NCBI GenBank assembly: GCA_022773025.1
Contig: JALEZF010000024.1
Location: 1 to 50,605 of the forward strand
DNA length: 50,605 nt
Source: Clostridium sp.
GTDB taxonomy: Bacteria; Bacillota; Clostridia; Clostridiales; Clostridiaceae
Direction: 5' to 3'
The position numbers were made by a program, and so were the translations under genes. Under the pieces are notes generated by a model that was given only the letters and a program-made list of their open reading frames with translations, did no database searches and was not told where the DNA came from. Shown piece by piece: positions 1 to 8,759 of this stretch (positions are counted from its first letter, which is position 1; each line of letters starts with the position of its first letter).

Positions 1-87
1 GATTTAAAATTCATAGTGAAGATGATAAAATATGTCTGTCGGTATTATATTAAACCGAACAGAGAAAATATTTATATTAAGTTTCAA

Positions 88-109
88 CTCATATCCTTAA
101 AGGAATGAG
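88..109 (+). promoter_or_regulatory. small hairpin just upstream of the first ribosome binding site
   Basis: The strand can fold CTCAT-(A bulge)-TCC with GGAATGAG around a TTAAA loop, ending a few bases before the GAGGAGG ribosome site of the ECF gene. It has no T-run and so is not a terminator. I do not recognise a riboswitch class in bases 1-126, but the true 5' end of the leader may lie outside the window. Confidence 0.35.
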
Positions 110-126
110 AGTGAGGAGGATTTTTT

Positions 127-711
127 ATGCAAAGTACTAAAGTAAACACTACAAAAAATGTTAGACAGCTTGTGGTTGTGGGCTTATTAGCAGGAATAAT
201 ACTGTTCTTAGGATTTAGTGGACTAGGCTTTATTCAACTTCCAATAGCAAAAATAACAATTGTCCACATACCAGTAATGATAGGAGCGCTTATAGAGGGA
301 CCGAAAGTAGGACTTATTTTGGCCTTCATATTTGGAGCATCTAGCTTATATCAAAGCATGGTGGCACCTACATTATTATCATTTGCCATAATAGACCCAA
401 GGGTATCAATACTTCCAAGACTTTTAATACCTATAACTTGCTATTTTGCCTATAAATTTATAAAACTTAAAAATGAATCAATAAGAGTTGGACTAGCTGC
501 TTTGATCGGCTCTCTTACTAATACTGTTGGATTTTTAGGCATGATATTTATGTTATACTTAGACCAATATGCAGAAGCATATAAACTAGCTATATCAGGG
601 GCAAAAACAGCAATAATGAGTCTTGTATATACAAATGGAATCATTGAAGCAATTGCATCAGCCCTTATAACATCGGCTATTGTAGTTGCAGTGAAAAAGA
701 TAAGAAAATAA
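127..711 (+). CDS. ECF transporter S component (substrate-binding membrane subunit, vitamin-type)
   Basis: This 194-residue protein is almost entirely hydrophobic, with about six membrane segments, the size and layout of S components of energy-coupling-factor vitamin transporters (PF12822-like). The substrate subunit binds a vitamin in the membrane and docks on a shared EcfA-EcfA'-EcfT module, which is not encoded nearby, so this would be a group II, module-sharing S component. The start is fixed by a GAGGAGG site 5-6 bases upstream of the ATG. It is followed at once by a strong terminator, so it is probably monocistronic. The substrate cannot be read from the sequence; pantothenate or another B vitamin is possible but is only a guess. 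Family call fairly sure, substrate open. Confidence 0.8.
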   Translation: MQSTKVNTTKNVRQLVVVGLLAGIILFLGFSGLGFIQLPIAKITIVHIPVMIGALIEGPKVGLILAFIFGASSLYQSMVAPTLLSFAIIDPRVSILPRLLIPITCYFAYKFIKLKNESIRVGLAALIGSLTNTVGFLGMIFMLYLDQYAEAYKLAISGAKTAIMSLVYTNGIIEAIASALITSAIVVAVKKIRK

Positions 712-724
712 TTAACATATCATA

Positions 725-765
725 AAAACAGCTTATCCTTAAAGTGGATAAGCTGTTTTTTATGT
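725..765. terminator. bidirectional intrinsic terminator
   Basis: A perfect 14-bp stem (725-738 with 746-759) has a 7-base loop and T-tracts on both strands. It separates the ECF gene from the convergent PspC-domain gene. Confidence 0.9.
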
Positions 766-775
766 TTACATTAAT

Positions 776-973
776 TTAATTGTTTGGATTTTCAGGAAGA
801 ATTAATGCGCATACAAAATAAAGAATTACACCAGAACCATAACTTAGACATAGTATAGTCCAAAGAATTCTAACTATAGATACATCTAGATTAAGATAAT
901 CGGAAACACCGGAACAAACACCACATAAAATTTTATTTTGACAATTTTTATATAACTTTTTACCCTCATTCAT
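776..973 (-). CDS. PspC-domain protein (small membrane protein)
   Basis: The 65-residue product has the PspC pattern: a short basic start, the segment NKILCGVCSGVSDYLNLD, then VRILWTILC and one hydrophobic helix (about residues 36-58) ending in LPENP. PspC-domain proteins are inner-membrane proteins linked to envelope-stress responses; single-domain versions like this are common in Firmicutes and mostly uncharacterised. No pspA-like gene is adjacent, so a phage-shock system is not implied. The ribosome site (GGTGAG) is rather far from the ATG. The intergenic space to the next gene (974-1171) is plain AT-rich DNA with divergent promoters expected but none clear. Confidence 0.8.
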   Translation of the reverse strand: MNEGKKLYKNCQNKILCGVCSGVSDYLNLDVSIVRILWTILCLSYGSGVILYFVCALILPENPNN

Positions 974-1171
974 TATAAACTAATCACTCACCAACTTTAT
1001 ATTATATTAATATCATATATTTAGAAAATATATATGTAAAGAATTAAATAAATATATTAAAATTATAAGTATAAATATAAGACATATATGGAATAACACA
1101 AAGTTATCTATAAAAAAATAAGTATTAGAACTTTCGTATTAATTTTAGAAATCTAAAAAGGGGTGGATTCT

Positions 1172-2617
1172 ATGATGGCGCTTTCTATAACAGGGGTAAT
1201 AACTACACTTATAATATTTTTGTGTGGATTTTTCATTCAAGCTTTAAGTGAGAATACCGTATTTTACGGAGCAAGAATACCTCTTGGAACTAAGGAAAGA
1301 GATGATTTTAAAGCTATAGATAAAATCTATAAGAAGAGATGGACAGTGTTTAGTCTAGCCATAATGGTTCTTATGATAGTATTAATGTTTCTGTCATCTG
1401 AGAGGTTCATAATGGCAATATTCATGGCATGCATATTTGGACAACTTATAGCCATGACTTTAATATTTAGCAAAGCTAATAAAAAAGTAAGAGAAATAAA
1501 AGAGAAAGAGAATTGGAAAAATAGTTTTTCTCCTAATATAGTTGTAGTAAATAAGAGAAATAATAGCGTCAGGAAGATACCATCTGCTAAGAAGTTCCTT
1601 ATTCCAGTAATTATGGTCATTGTGAACTTTATAGTGCTTATTTTAAAGTATGAATCTCTTCCTGAAACAGTGCCTCTTCATTACAATTTTAATGGAGTAG
1701 CAGATAGATGGGGAGCAAAGGAGAGCTTTGGAACTTTTTTTGAAACAACATTGATGCTACCAATTATAAGTTTGGCTATGATAATTTTCTTCTACATTGT
1801 TTATAAAATTATAATGAAAGCTAAGGAAATAGATAATGGTGGAACCTTGGAGGAAATAAGAATTAGAAATGAAAATAATAAACTTTTAGGAGCCTCTGTA
1901 GCTATAGGTGGAGCTATCACAACTACTTTGACTTTTATGATGATAAGTTTAACTATGACAGATATATTAAGTTTTAAATGGATTTGGATAGGGGATTTTC
2001 TTCCTATGGGAATCTTCATTGTTTACATCATAGTTAAAAGTATCAACTTGCGAAAAGTTACTGCTATATCTGATGGAAATGAAAGTGAAAAAATTATTAT
2101 AAATAGAGACGATGATGACAATTACATCATGGGACAGTTTTATTACAATAAGGATGACCCTTCAGCTTTTGTTCCAGCAAGAGTTGGTATAGGATGGGAC
2201 ATGAATTTAGCCTCTAAGAGAGGAAAAATAGCAGCAGTAATCACAGCTGCTATAATAGTAGCATCTGTAGGAATATCTATATGGGCAACTTCCTTTAGCA
2301 CTGATGTTACTATTACAGTGAGTGATGAAAATTTGAGCATAAAAGGGTCTTATGGAGTAAATATAAGCCGTAAAGATATAGAAAGTGTAATTCTTAGAGA
2401 AGCTATACCGAAAATAAAACTAAGAGTAGGTGGTACAGCTATAAATAATAAAAAATACGGAAATTTTGATGTAGAGGGCTACGGTAAAGTTAAGTTTTAC
2501 ATCGAAGATTCATCAAAACCTTGTATAGAAATACAAGATAAATCAGGAAGGTTTTTCTTTATAAATTATGACAATGAAGATGACACAAAGAGTCTCTATG
2601 ATAAGCTCAAAATTTAA
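1172..2617 (+). CDS. DUF1648/DUF5808-type membrane protein
   Basis: A 481-residue polytopic membrane protein. A hydrophobic N-terminus (about residues 1-30) is followed by two helices near 60-100, then a DUF1648-like segment (LPETVPLHYNFNGVADRWG), more helices, and a GQFYYNKDDPSAFVPARVG segment typical of DUF5808. A last helix (about 355-380) precedes a soluble C-terminal domain of about 100 residues that looks like a small beta-rich PH-type domain. DUF1648 occurs in SdpI-like immunity proteins and related membrane proteins, but no toxin partner is adjacent and the role here is unknown. Three start codons lie close together (GTG 1163, ATG 1172, ATG 1175); the AAAGGGGTGG site best fits 1172. 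Confidence 0.72.
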   Translation: MMALSITGVITTLIIFLCGFFIQALSENTVFYGARIPLGTKERDDFKAIDKIYKKRWTVFSLAIMVLMIVLMFLSSERFIMAIFMACIFGQLIAMTLIFSKANKKVREIKEKENWKNSFSPNIVVVNKRNNSVRKIPSAKKFLIPVIMVIVNFIVLILKYESLPETVPLHYNFNGVADRWGAKESFGTFFETTLMLPIISLAMIIFFYIVYKIIMKAKEIDNGGTLEEIRIRNENNKLLGASVAIGGAITTTLTFMMISLTMTDILSFKWIWIGDFLPMGIFIVYIIVKSINLRKVTAISDGNESEKIIINRDDDDNYIMGQFYYNKDDPSAFVPARVGIGWDMNLASKRGKIAAVITAAIIVASVGISIWATSFSTDVTITVSDENLSIKGSYGVNISRKDIESVILREAIPKIKLRVGGTAINNKKYGNFDVEGYGKVKFYIEDSSKPCIEIQDKSGRFFFINYDNEDDTKSLYDKLKI

Positions 2618-2645
2618 GGTCCCCTAAAGGGACTTCTTTTATTTT
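2617..2645 (+). terminator. intrinsic terminator
   Basis: A short stem AGGTCCC/GGGACTT with a CTAAA loop is followed by a T-rich tract, directly after the stop codon of the DUF1648-type gene. Confidence 0.75.
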
Positions 2646-2712
2646 TCGTGGTATAATTTTTAGTAGAATATTAAAACTATTAGTAAGTTTAAAAAAATAC
2701 GGAGCGATAAAG

Positions 2713-3360
2713 ATGAAAGAATTATATGATGAAATAAATTATCATTTATTAAATGATGAAAAACCATCTACATATATGAACAAGATTTTAGACGAGGGGA
2801 AATTAAAAGAATATCCTTTTAATATAATAGGAGATTTAAAAAATATTCCTCAGAATCTAAAATATCACCCAGAAGGTAACGTATGGAATCATCTTATGAT
2901 AGTGCTAGATGAAGGTGCGAAAAATAGGAAGTACAGCGATTATAAAAGGGAGTTTATGATGTCTCTTTTGCTTCACGATATTGGAAAAACCACAACTACA
3001 AAAATGAGAAGGGGAAAGTGGACCTCCTATGACCATGACACAGTTGGAGCAGATCTATCAAAGGAATTTTTAAATAATTTTGGAGAGAGCGAGGAATTTA
3101 TAAATATGGTGTCTTCTGAAGTTAGATATCATATGCATTCTCTATTTGTAGCAAATAATCTTCCTTTTGCAGATATAGAGGGAATGATAAAAAATACATC
3201 ATTAAAAGAGCTTACTTTGGTGACTCTAAGTGACAGAATGGGAAGGGCCGAAATGGATGAAGAGAAGATAAAGGAAACTAAAGAAAACATACAAAAGTTT
3301 GTTGATATAGTAAGTGAAAAATATAATATTAAAAAGCCAGAAATTCCGACCCTCAAATAG
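2713..3360 (+). CDS. HD-domain phosphohydrolase-like protein
   Basis: The 215-residue protein carries an HD metal-dependent phosphohydrolase pattern: H60 (GNVWNHL), the H88-D89 doublet in LLLHDIGK, H108 in YDHDT, H140 and D174. The motif context resembles the HD region of tRNA nucleotidyltransferases, but the nucleotidyltransferase domain is absent, so it is a stand-alone HD protein. These hydrolyse phosphate esters of nucleotides or RNA ends; the substrate here cannot be predicted. It has its own AT-rich upstream region after the preceding terminator, and the TVP38-like gene follows on the same strand after 84 bases. Confidence 0.8.
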   Translation: MKELYDEINYHLLNDEKPSTYMNKILDEGKLKEYPFNIIGDLKNIPQNLKYHPEGNVWNHLMIVLDEGAKNRKYSDYKREFMMSLLLHDIGKTTTTKMRRGKWTSYDHDTVGADLSKEFLNNFGESEEFINMVSSEVRYHMHSLFVANNLPFADIEGMIKNTSLKELTLVTLSDRMGRAEMDEEKIKETKENIQKFVDIVSEKYNIKKPEIPTLK

Positions 3361-3444
3361 AGGGTTCTTATGCTTAAGGAGATGGACAAGACTTCTATGG
3401 GGATTGAATAACAAACTAAAGTTGTAGTTTAAATGGAGGGAAAA

Positions 3445-4176
3445 ATGAAATTCTTAAAAGATAAAAAGAAAGTATTTGTGTTGATATCAGCTATATTGAT
3501 AGCATCATTGATTATTTATTTGACAAAGGATAGTATAATAGGTTTCTATAACCTTTTAATAGATAGAGATAAATTAAAGGCTTATTTACAGTCTTTTGGA
3601 TATTGGTCTTGGGCGGTATTTTTTATATTGCAGATACTACAAGTTGTCATATTTTTTATACCAGGAGAGGTTATTCAGGCAGCTGGAGGATATGTATTTG
3701 GAACTCTATGGGGCACGGTGATATCATTTTTCGGAATAGGGGTTGGATCCTACATATTATTTTTAGTAAGCCATAAGTATGGGAGAGGTTTTGTTGAGAA
3801 AGTTGTACCTCAAGACCTCCATGAAAAAATAGAGAAGATTCTTCACAAAAAGCGTAAAGAGATGACAAAGGAAGAAGAAAAAGAATTCATTAAAAAAAGA
3901 GAAAAGGTTCTTGCTTTTCTCCTTTACCTCCTTCCGGGAATGCCAAAAGATTCTCTTGTTTTAATATTTGGACTTACGGAAATGACACCTTTTGAATTTA
4001 TAACTTTATCAATGGGAGCCAGGATACCAGCCCTTGCTATATCCTGCTACTTTGGTGCCAATATTGCCAGTGGAGAGCATGCCAAAGCCATAGTTGTTGG
4101 GTCTATAGCATTGGTAGTAGTTCTTATAGGCATATTTTATAAGGATAAAATATTAAAAAAGCTTGAAGAAATATAG
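3445..4176 (+). CDS. TVP38/TMEM64 (DedA-like) membrane protein
   Basis: A 243-residue membrane protein with an N-terminal helix, the conserved PGEVIQAAGGYVFG segment, a second helical part, a charged insertion (about residues 125-155, rich in Lys/Glu) and the LYLLPGMPKD motif before a final pair of helices. This is the SNARE-associated/VTT fold (PF09335); family members are proposed lipid scramblases or transporters in the cytoplasmic membrane. GGAGGG lies 4 bases before ATG 3445, so I prefer that start over the in-frame ATG at 3433, which sits inside the ribosome site. Confidence 0.85.
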   Translation: MKFLKDKKKVFVLISAILIASLIIYLTKDSIIGFYNLLIDRDKLKAYLQSFGYWSWAVFFILQILQVVIFFIPGEVIQAAGGYVFGTLWGTVISFFGIGVGSYILFLVSHKYGRGFVEKVVPQDLHEKIEKILHKKRKEMTKEEEKEFIKKREKVLAFLLYLLPGMPKDSLVLIFGLTEMTPFEFITLSMGARIPALAISCYFGANIASGEHAKAIVVGSIALVVVLIGIFYKDKILKKLEEI

Positions 4177-4271
4177 ATTTTATAATAACATTGGGTGCAA
4201 ATGTGGCCAATATAATGTATAATATAAAATTGAAATTAAAAAATTAGGAAATAATAAGGAAGGATGAAACC

Positions 4272-5408
4272 ATGGAGGTATATTTTGATAATGCGGCTAC
4301 TACAGCTCCTTATTGTGAAGTTGTAGAGGAAGTAGCATATGCCATGAAGAATTATTATGGTAATCCATCATCAGTACATAAATTGGGAATTATAGCGGAA
4401 AAAAAGCTTACTTATGCTAGAGAAAGTCTTGGAAGTCTTATAAATGCAGATAAAGATGAAATCATCTTTACATCTGGCGGAAGTGAGAGTAACAATTTTC
4501 TTTTGAAAGCTTTTTTAAAGCCAGGAGCTCATATAATAACTACAAGAATAGAACATCCAAGTATACTGAATACAGTGAAAAGCCTAGAAGAAGATGGCAT
4601 AGAAGTTACATATATAGATGTAGATAGTAGTGGAAGAGTTAATGTAGAAGCTTTAAAATCTGCTTTAAAGAAAGAAACCGTATTAGTTTCCATTATGGCA
4701 GTAAATAATGAAATTGGCATTATTGAAGACCTAGAGACTATAGGTGAAATTGTAAAATCTCAAGGTAAAGCTAAATTTCATGTAGATGCAATACAAGGAT
4801 ATGGGAAGATTCCTATAGATGTAAAGAAGCTTCATATAGACCTTTTATCAGCTAGCGGACATAAGATTCATGGCCCTAGAGGCATAGGCTTTGCTTATGT
4901 AAAAAAGAACCTTATACCAAGACCTCTAATTTACGGAGGAGGGCAAGAACATGGCATAAGGTCTGGCACAGAGAATGTGGCAAATGCTTTAGGTTTCGCA
5001 AAAGCTGCAGAGATAGTTAAAGTAAGTTTTAAAGATAATTATGAAAAAGTGACAGCAATAAAAAAGCATTTTATTGAAGGATTATCTAGGTTTAAGGATA
5101 TATCTATAAATAGTCCTTTAGAAGAGGGATTTTCACCTTATATTTTAAGCGTAAGCTTTAAAGGTGTTAGAGGCGAAGTTCTACTTCACATGCTTGAGGC
5201 TGATGGCATATATGTATCTACAGGTTCAGCCTGTTCATCAAAAGATAAAAATTTCTCTCACGTACTCACAGCTATAGGAGTTACGAAAGAATATATTGAT
5301 GGAACTATAAGATTTAGTTTCAGCGACACAAACACTATAGAAGAGGTGGATTACACACTATCAACATTAGAAAAATCATTAAAATTTTTGAGGAGAATTA
5401 GGATATGA
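4272..5408 (+). CDS. cysteine desulfurase (NifS/IscS class)
   Basis: The 378-residue enzyme is a PLP-dependent aminotransferase-fold cysteine desulfurase, which takes sulfur from cysteine as a persulfide. Visible features are the N-terminal YFDNAATT, H95 in EHPS, D172 in HVDA, the PLP lysine K198 in SGHKIHGP, and the catalytic C321 in STGSACSSK. It overlaps thiI by 4 bases, so the two are translationally coupled; this is the known pairing in which a dedicated desulfurase feeds ThiI for 4-thiouridine in tRNA (as NifZ-ThiI in Bacillus). There is no IscU or IscR gene nearby, which argues against a general Fe-S cluster role. A GGAAGG site precedes the ATG. Confidence 0.92.
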   Translation: MEVYFDNAATTAPYCEVVEEVAYAMKNYYGNPSSVHKLGIIAEKKLTYARESLGSLINADKDEIIFTSGGSESNNFLLKAFLKPGAHIITTRIEHPSILNTVKSLEEDGIEVTYIDVDSSGRVNVEALKSALKKETVLVSIMAVNNEIGIIEDLETIGEIVKSQGKAKFHVDAIQGYGKIPIDVKKLHIDLLSASGHKIHGPRGIGFAYVKKNLIPRPLIYGGGQEHGIRSGTENVANALGFAKAAEIVKVSFKDNYEKVTAIKKHFIEGLSRFKDISINSPLEEGFSPYILSVSFKGVRGEVLLHMLEADGIYVSTGSACSSKDKNFSHVLTAIGVTKEYIDGTIRFSFSDTNTIEEVDYTLSTLEKSLKFLRRIRI

Positions 5409-6550
5409 ATAAACTGATATTAGTAAAATACGCACCAGAGATATTCCTAAAAGGATTAAATAGAAATAAATTTGAAAAGAAATTAAGAGACAATATAAAA
5501 TATGTTTTAAAAGACGTTTCTTACGAATTTATAGTTGATCAAAACAGATGGTTCATAAAGGGAGAAGACCTAGAAGAAATAATAGCTAGAGTTAGAAAAG
5601 TATTTGGTGTTTCAGAGGTATGTATAGTAAACCAAGTTGAAAGAGATTTTGATATTATACAAGAAGAAGCATTAAGAGTACTGAAGGAAATGAATCCAGC
5701 TACCTTTAAGGTTGAAACAAAACGTGCAAATAAGGAATTCCCTATGAACTCTATGGAAGTTAATAGAACCATTGGAGGGTATATATTATCTCAATGTGAA
5801 GATGTTAAAGTTGACGTTAAAAAGCCAGAACTTTTCCTTGAAATAGAGATAAGAGATAAGGCTTATGTATATGAAAAGAAGATAAAGGCAGTTGGTGGAC
5901 TTCCTTACGGCATGAATGGTTCTACAATGCTTATGCTTTCAGGTGGTATAGACTCTCCTGTAGCAGCGTATATGATGGCAAGAAGAGGTGTTGGAGTGCA
6001 ATGTGTATATTACCATAGCCATCCATACACAAGTGAAAGAGCAAAAGAAAAAGTAAAAGACCTTGCAAAGATAGTTTCAGCTTATACTGGTGGAATAAGA
6101 CTTTACGTGGTACCTTTCACGGAGATTCAGATGAGCATAATAGAAAAGTGCAGAGAAGATGAGCTTACAATAATTATGAGAAGATTCATGATGAGAATTG
6201 CTTGTGCATTAAGCGAAAAAGTTGGAGTTCAATCTGTAACTACAGGTGAAAGCATCGGGCAGGTAGCAAGTCAGACTATGGAAAGCTTAATATGTAGCGA
6301 TGATTGCTCTGATAGACCAGTCTTTAGACCACTAGTTACCATGGACAAAATTGATATAATGGATATAGCAAAAGAGATAGGTACTTATGAGACTTCCATA
6401 TTGCCATACGAAGATTGTTGCACTATATTCGTTCCAAAACATCCAAAGACTAAACCAAGATTAAACGAAATAAGACAATCAGAAGGCGTTTTAGAGATAG
6501 AAAGATTAGTTGAGGATGCTATAGAAGGTATGGAAATCTTTGACCTTTAA
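5405..6550 (+). CDS. thiI: tRNA 4-thiouridine synthase ThiI
   Basis: The 381-residue protein has the ThiI order: N-terminal ferredoxin-like domain, THUMP RNA-binding domain (about residues 60-165), and an adenylating PP-loop ATPase domain with SGGIDSP at 179-185. ThiI adenylates U8 of tRNA and transfers sulfur to make s4U; in some species it also serves thiamin thiazole synthesis. The E. coli-type C-terminal rhodanese domain is absent, as is usual in Firmicutes, so sulfur must come directly from the coupled upstream desulfurase. It ends just before a strong terminator, closing a two-gene operon. Confidence 0.95.
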   Translation: MNKLILVKYAPEIFLKGLNRNKFEKKLRDNIKYVLKDVSYEFIVDQNRWFIKGEDLEEIIARVRKVFGVSEVCIVNQVERDFDIIQEEALRVLKEMNPATFKVETKRANKEFPMNSMEVNRTIGGYILSQCEDVKVDVKKPELFLEIEIRDKAYVYEKKIKAVGGLPYGMNGSTMLMLSGGIDSPVAAYMMARRGVGVQCVYYHSHPYTSERAKEKVKDLAKIVSAYTGGIRLYVVPFTEIQMSIIEKCREDELTIIMRRFMMRIACALSEKVGVQSVTTGESIGQVASQTMESLICSDDCSDRPVFRPLVTMDKIDIMDIAKEIGTYETSILPYEDCCTIFVPKHPKTKPRLNEIRQSEGVLEIERLVEDAIEGMEIFDL

Positions 6551-6571
6551 AGAAGATATTATAGAAAAAAT

Positions 6572-6605
6572 AAGCATGGGATTATATATCCTGTGCTTTT
6601 ATTAT
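6572..6605 (+). terminator. intrinsic terminator of the desulfurase-thiI operon
   Basis: An 11-bp stem with two G-U pairs (6572-6582 with 6588-6598) and a TATAT loop is followed by TTTTATTATA. Confidence 0.85.
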
Positions 6606-6797
6606 AGCTATAAAAAGTTAACATATTGATTAGAGATAATTTTCAAAACCAACTTGTAACAAAGTTTAATGTATATTTGAGTGTAATAAAATAATGTAAA
6701 AAAATTTTCAATATTAGAATCCTAAGCGTAAAACTATATGAATTTAATGTATAATAAAGAAGAAAAATATATGTTTCTAAAAAAGGAGGTGAGAAGA

Positions 6798-8024
6798 ATG
6801 AAAAAGAAGATTTTAACCTGTTCACTAGCTGCCGTAATGATTGCAAACCTAGGAGTTGTAAGCTATGGAAAGTCTGTTGACAGTATTAAGCAGGAACAGA
6901 AGGAAAATAATGAGAAGATCAATGACTTAAATAATAAGAAAAACAATTTGAAAGATGAAAAGTCGAAAATTCAGACAGAAATTGAAGATTTAAGTTCTAA
7001 GATTCTTGCTCAGTCAAAAATAGTAAATGAAAAAAATTCTGTAGTTGAAGAATACGAAGAAAAGATTCAAGGCATAGAAGATGGTATCAAAACCTTGGAG
7101 GATAATATAAACAAACTTCAAGATAATATAATAAATCTTGAAGTGGATAAGGCTAAAAAACAAGAGCTTTTGGGTAAAAGACTTCGAGGTATGTACAAGT
7201 CTGATATGTATGGAAACATATTTGCTTTTCTATTGGAGAGTGAAGGTTTAGGAGACTTTTTAAGCAGGATAGATGGCTTGGGTAGAATTATAAAAAATGA
7301 CAAAACATTGATAGGTGAAGTAGAAGAGGCTCAAAGGGATTTGGAATTAAGTGAAAATAAGCTTAACGAAGAGAGAACTTTAATGAAAGAACAAGTGGAG
7401 TCCTTAAATTCATCTAAAGAAGTATTGGTTCAAGAAAAGAAAAAGTATGAAGATGCTTTAAATGAATTAAAAGCTATAGAAAATGAAAAGATTACAAAGA
7501 AAAATAATTTGTCATCAGAAGAGAGAAAGCTCCATGATCAAATCCTAGCCCTTGAAGAAAGTAACGATGAACTCCAAAAGGATATAGAAGACTTCTTGAA
7601 TTCTGTAAACAATGGATCCAGCGGGTCAGAGACCCAAGGAGGCGGTTTCATACGCCCTGTAAGTGATAGAATAACATCTCACTTTGGATATAGAACTCAT
7701 CCTGTTACTGGACAGCAAAAACTACATACAGGAACAGATTTCGGTTCTTCTTATGGAACTCCTGTCAAGGCATCTAAAGGTGGAAAAGTAGTTCTTTCCG
7801 GAACGTATGGCGGATATGGAAATACTGTTATAATTGACCACGGCGGTGGCATACAAACTTTATATGCACACAATAGTAGCCTAATAGTTAAAAGTGGACA
7901 AACTGTAAAGCAAGGGGATGTAATATCAAAAGTTGGATCTACAGGTGTTAGTACGGGACCACATCTTCATTTTGAAGTTAGGGTAAACGGTACACCTCAA
8001 AACCCAATGAATTACATAAAATAA
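6798..8024 (+). CDS. secreted coiled-coil M23 peptidase (EnvC/PcsB-like cell-wall hydrolase)
   Basis: From this start the product is 408 residues: a signal peptide (MKKKILTCSLAAVMIANLGVV, then a likely cut after SYG), a long coiled coil (about 25-250), a short Ser/Gly linker (about 270-285) and a C-terminal LytM/M23 domain. The zinc-site motifs are HTGTDFG and HLHFEV. M23 enzymes cut peptide cross-links in peptidoglycan; the coiled-coil form is the EnvC/PcsB type, often controlled by FtsEX in division. A perfect AAAGGAGGTGAG site 6 bases before ATG 6798 sets the start; the upstream in-frame ATG at 6738 has no such site and would bury the signal peptide. It is alone between two terminators. 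Confidence 0.9.
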   Translation: MKKKILTCSLAAVMIANLGVVSYGKSVDSIKQEQKENNEKINDLNNKKNNLKDEKSKIQTEIEDLSSKILAQSKIVNEKNSVVEEYEEKIQGIEDGIKTLEDNINKLQDNIINLEVDKAKKQELLGKRLRGMYKSDMYGNIFAFLLESEGLGDFLSRIDGLGRIIKNDKTLIGEVEEAQRDLELSENKLNEERTLMKEQVESLNSSKEVLVQEKKKYEDALNELKAIENEKITKKNNLSSEERKLHDQILALEESNDELQKDIEDFLNSVNNGSSGSETQGGGFIRPVSDRITSHFGYRTHPVTGQQKLHTGTDFGSSYGTPVKASKGGKVVLSGTYGGYGNTVIIDHGGGIQTLYAHNSSLIVKSGQTVKQGDVISKVGSTGVSTGPHLHFEVRVNGTPQNPMNYIK

Positions 8025-8044
8025 AAAAATAATTTTGTAAAAAC

Positions 8045-8089
8045 CACTATGAAATAGATGATAAAAGTCTATTTTATAGTGTTTTTTTT
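8045..8089 (+). terminator. intrinsic terminator of the M23 gene
   Basis: A stem of CACTAT plus AAATAGA pairs with TCTATTT plus ATAGTG around a short AT-rich loop and is followed by eight T. Confidence 0.9.
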
Positions 8090-8198
8090 GAAATTTATTG
8101 TTAAAGTTTAATTATTCGTAATTCCTGTAAAACTATCAGTTGGAATTATTAAACTAGTATGCTAAAATTATTATGATTATGGATGGAGGTAATAATAT

Positions 8199-8639
8199 AT
8201 GTTCGGGGGAAAAAATTCTATAGGTAGAGAAGTAGAGCAAATAAATGTTTCCATAGAGAAACTACAAGAAAAGAAGATAGATATGTTAAGAGAAATACCT
8301 TTTACTAAATGGACTGAGCTGACAAATGCACTTCAAAGGATTTCTGTTAATATGATTCACATCATGGATATTCAAAACGAAATCAATGCCTTAGATAAGG
8401 TTTATGAGGATAAAAAGCAAAGAAAGAATAGAAAAGCAGAGCTTGATTCAGCTTTGAATGAAATAAAAGAAAGAGTAAGACCTTTAGTGGAAATAAAAAA
8501 TTCAATTTTGTCTGAATATAGCAAGGAATTTGGAACTGAAATTCAAAGTGTTTATCTTCAAATTGAAGTTCTAGAAAAGAAAAAGAAGAATTTTTCTTTA
8601 ATAAGTGATTTAGTAAACAATCCAAAAAATTTCACGTAA
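8199..8639 (+). CDS. unrecognised coiled-coil protein
   Basis: I do not recognise this 146-residue protein. It is highly charged (Lys/Glu), with no signal peptide or membrane segment, and heptad-like helical stretches over about residues 10-45 and 60-135, so it is probably a cytoplasmic helical-bundle or coiled-coil protein. A good GGAGGT site lies 9 bases before the ATG. It is flanked by the terminator of the M23 gene and a 120-base gap before the next gene, so it may be monocistronic. Codon use matches its neighbours and there is no sign of transfer. Confidence 0.6.
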   Translation: MFGGKNSIGREVEQINVSIEKLQEKKIDMLREIPFTKWTELTNALQRISVNMIHIMDIQNEINALDKVYEDKKQRKNRKAELDSALNEIKERVRPLVEIKNSILSEYSKEFGTEIQSVYLQIEVLEKKKKNFSLISDLVNNPKNFT

Positions 8640-8759
8640 TAAATAAAATATATGTATGTAGGCAAAAATAGTTTAAGAGTTTTTTAATATAATATATGTT
8701 ACTATTTTTGAAGCCATAATATATAATGATTAGTGAATTATAGGTTGGGAGGTATTAAC

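Noticed and set aside
1..126. Riboswitch in front of the first ECF gene
   Set aside because: Only a small bulged hairpin is visible; no conserved core of a known vitamin riboswitch is present in the part of the leader inside the window.
3348..3366. Hairpin GACCCTC/GAGGGTT overlapping the stop codon of the HD gene
   Set aside because: The stem is short, ends with a wobble pair and is followed by no T-run, so it is not a convincing terminator.
6650..6710. Repeated TGTAA-type boxes upstream of the M23 gene, like WalR sites
   Set aside because: The two clearest boxes are separated by 7 bases instead of the 5 expected for WalR direct repeats, and such boxes are common in AT-rich DNA.
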